Assembly: GCA_039105265.1 (NCBI GenBank)
Contig: JAPFFF010000053.1
Location: 682,001-746,000 of the forward strand
DNA from: Tritrichomonas musculus
Lineage: Eukaryota; Parabasalia; Tritrichomonadida; Tritrichomonadidae
Direction: 5' to 3'
Length of the DNA: 64,000 nucleotides
Below the pieces are notes generated by a model. It was not told the DNA's origin. It made no database searches and saw only the letters and a list, made by a program, of their open reading frames with translations. Below, one piece after another: positions 41,401 to 50,040 of this stretch. The position numbers and the translations under genes are program-made. Numbering within the stretch: the first letter of the stretch is position 1; every line of letters begins with the position of its first letter.

Positions 41401-42608
41401 TATAAATATTCTTTTGCAATGTAAAGTTTGTTCGTCTCTTTCTCAAATATATTGCGAATATTAGCTGTGCCACCTTTTGCAATAACTTTCTCTTTCCGAT
41501 ATTTTACAAGATCAATTAGAGTTGACTCATAATCTCCTTTTTCTGGTTCTTCTTGTTCTGTAGCTAAAAACAAAGACAAATTTGTCAGTTCTGTTTCATA
41601 GATTCCTTTAAACGTCTGCTTTGAAGCATATTCAGAAACTGCTTTTCTTTTTTCTTCTTCAAAATCACAAATAACTGTTTGTTGGCTTTCAAATGATTTT
41701 TCTGATGATTCAATCATAGAAATATAGTTTTGGTACTGCTCAAAGTTCACTTCATCGGTAATAAATTGGCGGTTATTTTTGAGTTCGTTTACAATTTCTT
41801 TGAATTTTGGTCTATCGTCAGGAAATTGAGAACAACATTGTTCAATTAACTTTTTATATGCTTCTGGAGTGTCTTGTGGAAAACAGGGACAGAATCCTTC
41901 TTTTATAACCGTTTTTTGGATTTGTTTGACGTCATTGAATTCAGAAAACGGTTTTTGATTGGTAATTAATTCATAAACAATGAGTGAAAAAGCATATACA
42001 TCACTTGCTTTGCTATTTCCTTCTGTTAAATAGATTTCTGGGGCAATGTATGCTGGTGTACCTTGGATTACATATTTATCTGATTTATGATATGATGAAA
42101 TTTGATGTGAAATGTAAAAACCTGTAATTTTGGGATATAAATGATCATCAATTGAAATATTTGCTGGTTTTAAGTCGCAGTGAAGAATTCCATTTGAATG
42201 CAAATACATCATTCCACAAGCAATACCATAAACAATAATTAATTTTTCTGTTGCTGTTAAATTTGTTATTTGCTGGCTAATAATTTGATCCAAAGTACCT
42301 TTGGAATAATATTCGCTGATAATTGTTGGGCATGGATTATTATCAAAGTTTACTTGGCTGAAATATATAAATTTGGAAACAGATGGATGATTTAATCGAG
42401 GAATGATATTAATTTCACGAGAAAGATTATTAATTTCTTTTTTGTTATAATCATCAGTTAATTTTGACGACATCCTAGCTAAGCACGTTCCATCTTTATC
42501 CTTATTAATTACCTTATAAAACTTAAAGCTTGAATTTTCGCTAACTAATTCTTTTTGTTCATAGTTTAGCATTAAATAATTTTTATGTTGGTCTTGAAAT
42601 AAATCCAT
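38457..42608 (-). CDS. Protein with four tandem kinase domains
   Basis: The 1383-aa product holds four kinase domains, each followed by a short conserved linker (ITDE--EDEYFHYIE type). Domain 1 (about 28-278) has HCDLKPAN (143-150), but TGF replaces DFG and there is no clear Gly loop or Lys. Domain 2 (about 373-635) has Lys399, HRDLKPGN (502-509), CDF for DFG and APE. Domain 3 (about 690-950) is canonical: GKGSFG (696-701), Lys718, HRDLKPGN (821-828), DFG (841-843) and SPE. Domain 4 (about 1022-1295) has Lys1052, HRDLTPES (1155-1162) and NFG (1175-1177). All four resemble the TKL-like kinases abundant in trichomonads. Only domain 3 has a fully standard set; the others are probably pseudokinases or weak kinases. 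The C-terminus is acidic and low-complexity. Confidence 0.9.
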   Translation of the reverse strand: MDLFQDQHKNYLMLNYEQKELVSENSSFKFYKVINKDKDGTCLARMSSKLTDDYNKKEINNLSREINIIPRLNHPSVSKFIYFSQVNFDNNPCPTIISEYYSKGTLDQIISQQITNLTATEKLIIVYGIACGMMYLHSNGILHCDLKPANISIDDHLYPKITGFYISHQISSYHKSDKYVIQGTPAYIAPEIYLTEGNSKASDVYAFSLIVYELITNQKPFSEFNDVKQIQKTVIKEGFCPCFPQDTPEAYKKLIEQCCSQFPDDRPKFKEIVNELKNNRQFITDEVNFEQYQNYISMIESSEKSFESQQTVICDFEEEKRKAVSEYASKQTFKGIYETELTNLSLFLATEQEEPEKGDYESTLIDLVKYRKEKVIAKGGTANIRNIFEKETNKLYIAKEYLYNKVEDLFKREVETNYKVNGHPCFVEYIGYSLLGFNPQRTKKKKYPVIVLKYYSNGSLAQVLKLENDDQPMIGWNGTKKLINIYGIAFGMAYLHSIGFIHRDLKPGNVLLDGAFLPKICDFTTSKSCGEKINDTVQQTTAYIMAPEAIEGNNDLQASDVYSFAIVMYEIVTGDDPYGDSSMYSIIQKVMDGERPAFKTQIPDCYRRLIEKCWSQKPEDRPTFNQIVTELRTNREFITDEIDEDEYFHYIEYLDDPENVEYDFETFTKLKQNKSISVNLEPINLSKFEKIKGRIGKGSFGKVYKVIENLTKKICACKISIQEINDCEDSEIMNIQRELNVISQLDCPTILKFIGFNPLNFKDEPRPTILTEYIKNGSLDELLDNEQRGLSVKEWDDTKKLINIFGIAHGIQYMHSKNIIHRDLKPGNIFLDEYLFPKIGDFGLSKTLENDLKSGLKGTYAYMSPEIFTSHQYGKPGDIYAFGMIVYEIITGEKIFKGFSQIQLMFNVIQGYRPPFKFPIPNCYKELIESCWHNDPEQRPTIDEIVELLKTNEEFITDTVEPDEFYDYIDLIDGNLPESGTTSGSNKTFKEVSINISSQLDDELLKDDPSLNESFLDLSKFSRPKLSVIIKSDIANVCNVQNKETGKFYSAKIFNFELTKLRRDELINLSREVNIISKINHPSFLKFIGYSPTDFAQRQHPVIITETFSKETLASILSLERDLVRIPNWDETTKLINIYGIAAGMSYLHSHNILHRDLTPESIFFNKNLHPKIGNFGLCILNHTLESMTNQSMSGIKGNPCYSAPEVLQMNEYSKAGDVYSFAFLVYEIVTNEVPFKNIKSNLSSLFNEIVIKAGRPEIKNNVPCCYCSLIESCWAQDPKDRPTFDQIEYLLKTEKDFLGENVDKEKFLSYVRSIEESNVDFYSGKKIVQLDDLIRSKSRIDESGELNESRENDDEDENIGKERVEDELEKESAMLNKIIENE

Positions 42609-44354
42609 AGAAAATTTGTATGCTTATTTGTTTTTATCTTGAATTTTATTGAATGAAATTATAGAGTAAAACCCCCTACCAAATCTCTATATAAAAGAGT
42701 TAGAATCATAATATCATATATACATATAGATAAAATGTTCATTTGATAAAATAATTATTATTATTTAATAAATGTTTATTTTATATTTAGATATTAGTAT
42801 TTAAAAATGCAATCTATTCAATTTTTTTATCGAAAAATTGAATTGAAAATGGTAGGTGGGTTTTCCATTGGTAGGAGGGTTTTCCAGTAGACCTTAATAG
42901 TTTTTTTTGAGATGCAATGAAATTATAGAAAAAAAAAATTGAACATAAAGAATATTCATTAATATTCATTAATATTCATTAATAAAGAAATTATAGAAAA
43001 AAATTGAACCAAACGAATCTCATCAATTCAGAAGAAACCAAAATTCATAAGCAACAAGAAAAGAACTCTACCAATAGTGAAAGTTCAACAAATTTTCTTG
43101 TTGCATTCAAAAACTGACTGATTATATAAATCGAAACAAACATTTAGAAAAATGTAAATTGAACAAAGAAAAAGAAGAAGTCATTTGAATTCTTTTCAAA
43201 TAATTCACGAATTTTGTTAGAAATTTCATCGTCTTCTCTTCTATGCAATTCAATCTCTTGTCAAAGGAGATAATGAAGAATCACAAGATGATGAGTCAAT
43301 TGATAATGGACTTATTGATATTAATTTGAATATAAATAAAATCATTTCATTTTATTTTCATATCAAATGAACAAAAACTTTTTTCTATGTATTGACTTTT
43401 TTGAACAATAATGTTAGATATTTGAATATGAACTACTTGTATTGACTTCATAAATCATTCAATAATGAGTTTTCTGGTTCTAAAGATTCAACGATATTTT
43501 CATATTAAAACCGTTTTTTTGACAAATTTGATCATCGTTAACATAAAGACTGAAACAGAAACGAAAACACAAAAATAGCTATTGTCAAATTTTGAAGTGA
43601 TTTCATCATCTTTTTTTTTTTTTTTCGAATGATTGATTTTAGGTTGACTCAAAATGAACTGATATATTTGAAATTGATTCAAATATACAATTTTTATTCT
43701 GTAATTTATCTTTATCTGCAATATTTCCACCAACGTAATGTGATCCTTTTTTAAGTTTTCTTTTGAAGTTGTATTCAATTATTTAGATTTCTTTTTCATA
43801 AAAGATCATACTTTCTGATTCACTTATTGGCTTTTGACCCATCTCCAGTGCATAAATTCTTTTATTTTTATGAAAAATTGACTGAATTCTCACGCAGTCA
43901 CATGAACCAACATTTATTTTAAGCATTGCCGATGAATTTAGTAGCAACTACTTTTGATTTTTCAAAATCAAATTCATTCTCTTCAATGAACTTCTTTACA
44001 AAGAGTTTATTTTGCCAATTCATTCGTTTTACGTTTACTTGATAAGGTTTTATTTCATTCAAAGAGTTTATTTTGCCAATTCATTCGTTTAACGTTTACT
44101 TGATAAGGTTTTATTTCATTCAAAGAGTTTATTTTGCCAATTCATTCGTTTTACGTTTACTTGATAAGGTTTTATTTCATTCAAAAAGTTTATTTTGCCA
44201 ATCCATTTGTTATACGTAATGAGCAACCTTATAAAGAATGAAATGAGAATACTTATTTACTGCATAAAAATATATCCGTTATATTTTTTATTTGATAAAT
44301 ATACAACATAAATTTTAAAATTCACTTCATTTTTTAATACTTCACTTTTGAAAA
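42609..44354. other. Intergenic DNA with 61-bp repeats and a possible small element
   Basis: There is no solid gene. A weak inverted repeat (AAAACCCCCTACC at about 42,668-42,680 and GGTAGGAGGGTTTT at about 42,870-42,883) could bound a MITE of about 220 bp. TATTCATTAA is repeated near 42,951-42,983. Short coding-like fragments near 43,014-43,115 (Ser/Asn/Gln-rich) do not extend. The 61-bp repeats at 43,999-44,230 precede the next gene. Confidence 0.4.
43999..44230. repeat. 61-bp tandem repeat, about 3.7 copies
   Basis: The unit starting CAAAGAGTTTATTTTGCC begins at 43,999, 44,060, 44,121 and 44,182. The first three copies differ by about one base; the last is diverged and partial. Each contains GATAAGGTTTTATTTCATT. 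The array ends about 125 bp before the gene at 44,355 and could influence its promoter. Confidence 0.85.
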
Positions 44355-44882
44355 ATGGTCTATAGATTCCGTGTTGGAACTTGCCCACTTTCGACATGGT
44401 GGAAGCAGGCTCTGGGAGAAGCTGCTTTGAGCGTTGCAAATGGCACCATTGCTAATCAAGATCCGAAAACTGGAATATGCTATGATATCGATAAAGACAC
44501 AAATCAGTTGGTGATAAGCTCCCCTAAGTTCAGAGGAATCAAGGGTGCCGAAGTCGGACACGCTTGCCTTTTGTTGAATACTGATGTGTTCGAATTTGAT
44601 CAAAAAGGCTGGCATAGAAGAAAAAATGTTTGAAGAGATTACATAACTGAAGAAAAACACAAGTTCGATTGGGATATTTTGGGAAGCAAAGTCAATGGAA
44701 CAACAAAAGTTTCACCGGACCAATTGGAGGAAATTATTAAATCTGAAAGCAAATGGGAAATAGGAACTTACAATGTTTTAAAGCACAATTGCCACCAATT
44801 CGTTATGTATTGCTTAGATAAAATTGGTGCTGGCTATTTCTTCAATGGATATAATATGCCATTAATGAAGTTATTTAGCTAA
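44355..44882 (+). pseudogene. Papain-fold (LRAT/NlpC-like) gene with in-frame TGA
   Basis: One reading frame runs from ATG 44,355 to TAA 44,880-44,882 (175 codons before the stop), interrupted only by TGA at 44,631-44,633. Both sides keep coding character. The first part has EVGHACLLL with a candidate catalytic His (codon at 44,559), and the second has NVLKHNCHQFVMYCLDKIG with a candidate catalytic Cys (codon at 44,790). H then NC-F is the arrangement of permuted papain-fold enzymes (LRAT, NlpC/P60-like, PPPDE), which act on acyl or peptide bonds. TCACTTTT lies 11 bases before the ATG. The neighbouring C2-domain gene ends in TGA, so TGA is a normal stop here. The gene is therefore a young pseudogene, a read-through gene, or a sequencing artefact. 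Confidence 0.6.
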
Positions 44883-44907
44883 ATAATCAAAAGTAATAAA
44901 ATAAAAC

Positions 44908-45240
44908 TTATTTAATACCCTGAAATAATTTGTATTGGTTGAAATTTGAAATTTTATGGCTTAAAATAAACTCCACTCCAAAAACTGTAGACTTGTTATT
45001 TTGAGATTTTGAGTTATAAAATGCATATGATCCTATTGAAGATACAGAAGGAGGAATTGATATATGGGTAAGTGATGAACAGGTATAAAATGATCAATTT
45101 AAAATGTGGGTTACAGTAGGAGGAATTAATATTTCTTTAAACGATGAACATCCATAAAAATCACACTTTGTAATTGAGTTAACTGATGAATTAATGGAAA
45201 CTGGCGATTTTGGCGTTTTTGGTTTGGGACTTCCAGACAT
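44908..45240 (-). pseudogene. Broken BspA-type LRR gene copy, divergent from the intact gene
   Basis: Starting at ATG 45,240 the frame encodes the same first 15 residues (MSGSPKPKTPKSPVS) as the plus-strand gene at 45,388, then jumps to two leucine-rich repeats (CSSFKEILIPPTV and CSSLTHISIPPSV). It is interrupted by TGA at 45,096-45,094 and ends at TAA about 44,910. The long Ser/Asp-rich middle and the RG tail of the intact gene are absent. It shares its whole upstream region with the intact gene through an inverted repeat. It is probably a partial copy made by duplication and inversion. Confidence 0.7.
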
Positions 45241-45431
45241 TTAAAAACTCTTTGTAAGGATAAGTTTAACTCAATTACAAAATAAAATTTTAACGGTCAT
45301 TTTTAACGTGCATAAAACATATTCACTTAACTTTAATTTGTGGTCGATAAACATTAAAAAAAACTTATCCTTACAAAGAGTTTTTAAATGTCTGGAAGTC
45401 CCAAACCAAAAACGCCAAAATCGCCAGTTTC
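45197..45431. repeat. Perfect 70-bp inverted repeat covering two divergent gene starts
   Basis: Arm one is 45,197-45,266 and arm two 45,362-45,431, identical over all 70 bp and separated by 95 bp of unique AT-rich DNA. Each arm contains about 26 bp of leader (CTTATCCTTACAAAGAG), the ATG and the first 14-15 codons. Perfect identity means a recent event or ongoing gene conversion. Confidence 0.9.
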
Positions 45432-46785
45432 AATAAATAAATTTAAACCTAAAATTACACCAATTGAACAATCAATAGCAACGAATATTTATCGAAGAAA
45501 TAAGAATTCTACTTCAATAAATGCAAAAGATTCAGATTCCGAAACCAAAAAAGATACAAATGACTCTGATTCGCTAGATAACGAAGATGAAAAAGTTTTC
45601 AAAGATTCAGATTCAGATTCATTTAGCTCAGAAGATGCATCTACGAAGCCCGAAACAGCCAAAGAAAACACAAAATACAGCTATTTTAATTCTCTTACTT
45701 TAGAAGGCAAACAGCAAATAGTGAAAAATCTAATTTCTAGCACGTCAGGCGCAATTAATTTAAAATTATTAAAAATTGATCAAATTTTAACGTTTTTGTC
45801 AGATTTTGAAGAATTAACCACCCAGCAATGCTTTGAGCTATCAATAGACAATCCCGAGCTTTCAATGACCTCAGAAAAAGGCAAAAAAAGTAAAAACTTT
45901 TTCAATACTCTCATTCAATTTGAAACTGTCAAAGTGATTCAAAGCAACGGCAAAATCAAGCGATTTCTTAAGAATTTCAAAGATTTTTTTAATGTTTCAA
46001 TTCAACTTGAGAAACCGTCAGAAGTATTTGAAAAATTGAATGAAACGATAAAAGAAATTCACAAAAAATATGGCCAATTTAATATCGTTCTTTATGTCAA
46101 AAAGGCAGTTGTTGAAGATCAAGAATTTGGGTATAATGAAGCCATCAGTTCGGTGATTCTCACGCCTTCTGTTCACTCTGTTGGCAAGCAGGCGTTTTTG
46201 GGGTGCAGCTCGATGATAAACCTCACAATTTCTGATTCAGTAACAGAAATTATGGTCGCTGCATTCCAAAGATGTTCGTCTTTGAAAGAAGTCGTCATTC
46301 CAGATTCTGTTGAGAGTTTGTTAGAGTATACGTTTTCAAAATGCGAATCTCTTCAAAGCGTGACACTTTCTTCGTCTTTGAATGGAATTAGAGTGGGCGT
46401 TTTTGATATGTGCGTGTCTCTTCAAGGAATTGAATTTCCTGATTCAATTAAATTCATTGGAAGGGACGCATTCAACGGTTGCTCTTCATTGACAAAAGTA
46501 ACAATCCCTGAGTCCGTCCAAAAACTTAACGAGTTCGCATTCGCTAATTGCACTTCTTTGTCAAGGGTTGATATGCCAGATTCAGTTAAATACGAACCAA
46601 CGTCATTCAAAAATTGTCCTCTTTTGAAGGGTAAGTTTAAATATGGAAGGAGTCCCACAAGAGGAGGCCATAGAGGTGGAAGAGGTGATTCTAGAGGTGG
46701 CAAACGACGTGGTGGTGGAAATGGAAAATACCATAGAAAAGTTGATGATAATGATAATGATGATGATGATGATGATAGTTTTTAG
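45388..46785 (+). CDS. BspA-type leucine-rich-repeat protein with RG-rich tail
   Basis: The 465-aa product has a low-complexity Ser/Asp/Glu/Lys N-terminus (about 1-95), a helical domain (about 95-245), and six or seven LRR_5 repeats (about 250-412) of the type CSSLxxVxIPDSVxxIxxxAF. It ends in a Gly/Arg-rich stretch of RGG repeats (about 425-450) and an Asp-rich tail. LRR_5 repeats are the trichomonad BspA-like family, often surface proteins, but this one has no signal peptide or membrane helix. RGG boxes usually bind RNA, so an intracellular role is more likely. The stop is TAG. The first 15 codons and leader are duplicated upstream in inverted orientation. Confidence 0.82.
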   Translation: MSGSPKPKTPKSPVSINKFKPKITPIEQSIATNIYRRNKNSTSINAKDSDSETKKDTNDSDSLDNEDEKVFKDSDSDSFSSEDASTKPETAKENTKYSYFNSLTLEGKQQIVKNLISSTSGAINLKLLKIDQILTFLSDFEELTTQQCFELSIDNPELSMTSEKGKKSKNFFNTLIQFETVKVIQSNGKIKRFLKNFKDFFNVSIQLEKPSEVFEKLNETIKEIHKKYGQFNIVLYVKKAVVEDQEFGYNEAISSVILTPSVHSVGKQAFLGCSSMINLTISDSVTEIMVAAFQRCSSLKEVVIPDSVESLLEYTFSKCESLQSVTLSSSLNGIRVGVFDMCVSLQGIEFPDSIKFIGRDAFNGCSSLTKVTIPESVQKLNEFAFANCTSLSRVDMPDSVKYEPTSFKNCPLLKGKFKYGRSPTRGGHRGGRGDSRGGKRRGGGNGKYHRKVDDNDNDDDDDDSF

Positions 46786-47125
46786 AGTGATTAATAAACT
46801 TTATATATATTATCATTGCTTTTTTGGTTTTTTATTTTGGCAATACATTTATAATTCTGAATATATAAATCGAAATTAGATTATGAGAAATAAAATATTT
46901 AGATCATAATTTCCCAAACGACTGAATAACTGTAAAAATTTTTGTTTAAGTTCTTTTCAAAATTTTAACGTTTGTTATTTAATTCCACCATTCTCGGCTT
47001 TGCTTTTTTTAAAGTATTCAATTTTTTGGCTTTTTGAATACTCAAAATTTTTTAGTATTGAAATTTTGAATAGAAGAGTGTATCATTGAACAACAATGTT
47101 TTTTTTTTTTTTTTTTTTTTTTTAA
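46786..47125. other. AT-rich intergenic region with long T run
   Basis: No gene is seen. A T run of about 24 ends at 47,122, next to the 3' end of the minus-strand ankyrin relic. A short self-complementary piece around AAATTTT near 47,040-47,065 is not convincing as a functional site. Confidence 0.4.
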
Positions 47126-47860
47126 TTAATTTTTCAAAGATTTCAATACAATTATATTTTTCAAATTTGATTTCTTTTTATCAAAATCTGGATGATTGTT
47201 AATCAAATCAACCATTTTATTGTTTTTGCATTTAACAGAATAAGACAGCATTGTTTCATTCACATTAGTTAGCATATCAAAATTACTATTATAATCGTTC
47301 ATTTCACCATTGTTTATATTAATATTAGGTTTTGATAAGTCTTTTTTATTTTGTTTTAGGATATTTATATCAGTGAACATTTTATCATTTATGTCAAGAT
47401 ACTTTGATATCATAAATAAATCTGTGATTTTGCCTTTTGAAATATAAAATTCATAATTGAATGAGTTGTATTCTTTGTTGAAATCTTTATTATTCAATAA
47501 TAATTCAACAATTGTTTCCATGTTATTTTGATTCACCAAAGAATTGGTAAATGACGATCAATTGAACTTCGTTGTCACTGATGCCGAGGCAGAACAATTG
47601 AAAAAGCTGTCTGCTTTTGGACAGGTACATGGATGCTTTCGTGTGTAGACTGGATTAGAAGTTTATGGCTTTCTTCTAGGTCAGAGAGCTTAATTATTTA
47701 GTATTTGGATAGCTCTTCCAATTGAAATGTAATTTCATATTCAGTGATTGATGCATTAATGTAAAACAAGTCATTGATTTTTCTTGAGATGATTCTTGCT
47801 TCATTTACAGTGGTTTCAATTACGATATTTTCGCCATAGTTTGATCTCTTTTCTATTATA
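47126..47860 (-). pseudogene. Ankyrin/DUF3447-family relic
   Basis: The longest open part (47,126-47,539, 137 codons) reads METIVELLLNNKDFNKEYNSFNY and similar Asn/Lys/Asp-rich helix pairs, in the style of trichomonad ankyrin proteins. Upstream on the same strand, about 47,720-47,840 in another frame, a coding-like stretch (VNEARIISRKINDLFYINASITEYEITFQ) recalls the N-terminal domain of the same families. Between them, the plus strand at about 47,548-47,640 also looks coding (NFVVTDAEAEQLKKLSAFGQ) but does not extend. The locus appears to be a mosaic of decayed fragments. Confidence 0.45.
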
Positions 47861-50040
47861 AACCATTACCAGATAATTATTTAAAAGAAGTTTTAATTGT
47901 TTTCAAAATTCGGTTTTTGTTTATATATATAAATATATAAATAATTTATTTTATTTAAAAAAAGATATATTTATATAAAAAATAAGTTAATTACCAAGAT
48001 ATTTGTATATTTTTGAAGTGATCGTTTATAGTCAAATTAAGGGTAAAGTTGGCTTTTCTCAACTTTTTTCCACTTTTTGTAATATCTTTCAAAATATTCT
48101 ATGAGTTTTTGCTAATGGCAAATCTGATATTTCATTAAAATATAAAAAATTTATATATTTCTTATCAAATCAACGTTTAATCATTTTTTATTTTATCCAT
48201 TAAGATTATCATGTATAATCTTAATTTAAAAAAATATAATTAATTTAAGATTTATTTTTTAAATAAGAATATTTTTGTTTAGATTGTTTTTTTCGAATTT
48301 CTATTTTCTCAAATAATTGAATAAAAAAAAATTTCTTTCAAAAAATTGTGAACCAATTTCTCTCATCAAAAAATAGTTTTATTGAATCAATATGAAAATA
48401 AAAAAGATATTTGTAATGAAATTTTATATGGAATACCTTAGAATTTTAAATTTATTTAATTTTGTAAATAAAAGGATTTATTCGGAAATTTTTTAAAAAC
48501 ATTGGTATGGATTCAGCAAAAATATATAGCTATTTCAATCGATAAATGGTTATTATAATACTTTTTCTATTTAATCAACCAATTAAATATAGAAAAAAAA
48601 TAGTTTGGTATCTTGTTTTGTTTTATGTTCGAAAAAATAAAAAAAATTCGACTTTTTTTGGCATTAATATACTAATTTAATTATTTATTTTGATTTTTAT
48701 GCAATGCATTAAAGCTTAAGTAATAATATAAACTATAGTTTCAATTGATAAATTAGTTTATTGTTCAAAATAAATATATATTTTTTAATATATATAGATA
48801 TATATGTTTTTTTAGTTAAATTAATTATTATGTCTATTATCTGATATTATATATATAAATTATGATTAATTTATTGAGATAAAAACATTGTTTATCTCAT
48901 AATTTTGAATAAAAAAACGAAAAAGCATTCATTCAAATTTTTTTATCTCCATTGAATTTTTAAGTTAACTTAAAAAAAGAATATTTTTTTCCATATTAAT
49001 TATATTATTAATATTTAATAAATAATATATATATATTATTATATATAAATTAATATAAAAATTAAAATAATTTATGATTTTTTAATAATAAGATATGATA
49101 AATAGTTTTTTGATTTTGATTTTATTCAACTTTTCAACCCTTTCAATATTTTCAAAAACAAACTTATTTGAAAGTGCCAATTTTTCATTTTACACGCAAT
49201 TAGATTCCTTAATTTTATGTATATATCAAATACTACATAAAATATAATAGGAAAAATCCATCAAATCAAAAAATCACAGAAATATCAATATTCAATTTTC
49301 TCCATGATTCAAATTTTCTAATTTTTAATGGGCCATTTTATTATAATAAATGCTATTAATTATATTTTCCTAGTACAAATCCAAAAAGTTTCCTATTCGA
49401 GAAGAGCCGACTTGCCAACATCAAAATTTTCATGATAAAATTTTCAAATAATTTTATTGCATTTTAAAACAAATATTTTTCTTAATGAATATCGAATATC
49501 AATCTAAAATATTCGTATAAAAAATATATATCAACCAATATCAATAGAATTAAGTAGAAAAAATATTTTTTTCTAAATTGAAGAAAAAAAAAGCATTGTA
49601 ATTCGTTCTGCTTCAAATTAAATATGATAAAAACAAATGATTCCCCTTGTATATATGTTTAAAATTAGAAATATGCACTTTTTTTATTAAAAAAATGTTT
49701 TCTTGATATTTTTTGGATTATGTAATTTTCATTTGTTATTTTTTTCATAATTTGGACCATTTTTTGTTATATATCCAAAATTCAGAATATTTTACATTAC
49801 GTTGTAATGCTTTTTTGTACAAAAATTGATTTGATAGCTCTGTGGAGCTCTTTTTTTTCTGTTCATTTGAATGCCCCTCAGAAAAGATTGAATTTACATA
49901 GAAATAAATTCAATGATCATACAATTCATTCAAGCAGCACATAGAATAAATTAAAAGATTTCAAAAAAAAGAAAAGCCAACTTTACCCTTAAGAGATCCT
50001 ATTCAATTTATTCAATATATTTCATTCTCAAAATTAGGAA
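47861..50040. other. AT-rich intergenic DNA dominated by a TTAA-flanked element
   Basis: No gene is supported. The 1.95-kb inverted-repeat element at 48,037-49,992 takes up nearly all of it. TCATTCTCA at 50,022-50,030 (A at 50,024) may be the initiator of the C2-domain gene, between the element's end and the ATG. Confidence 0.5.
48037..49992. mobile_element. DNA transposon remnant with TTAA target site, about 1.95 kb
   Basis: TTAA followed by GGGTAAAGTTGGCTTTTCT at 48,037-48,059 is matched exactly by the complement ending TTAA at 49,970-49,992, giving perfect 19-bp terminal inverted repeats flanked by TTAA on both sides. TTAA duplication is known for piggyBac and Kolobok-type transposons. 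No transposase frame survives inside; the interior is AT-rich with only short frames. The element ends 49 bp upstream of the start codon of the C2-domain gene. It is either a non-autonomous element or a very old one whose ends were preserved by chance; the perfect ends favour the first. Confidence 0.7.

Noticed and set aside
42666-42890. Possible MITE bounded by AAAACCCCCTACC and its near complement
   Set aside because: The match is only about 13 bp and imperfect, with a second near copy inside; noted in the intergenic entry but not called.
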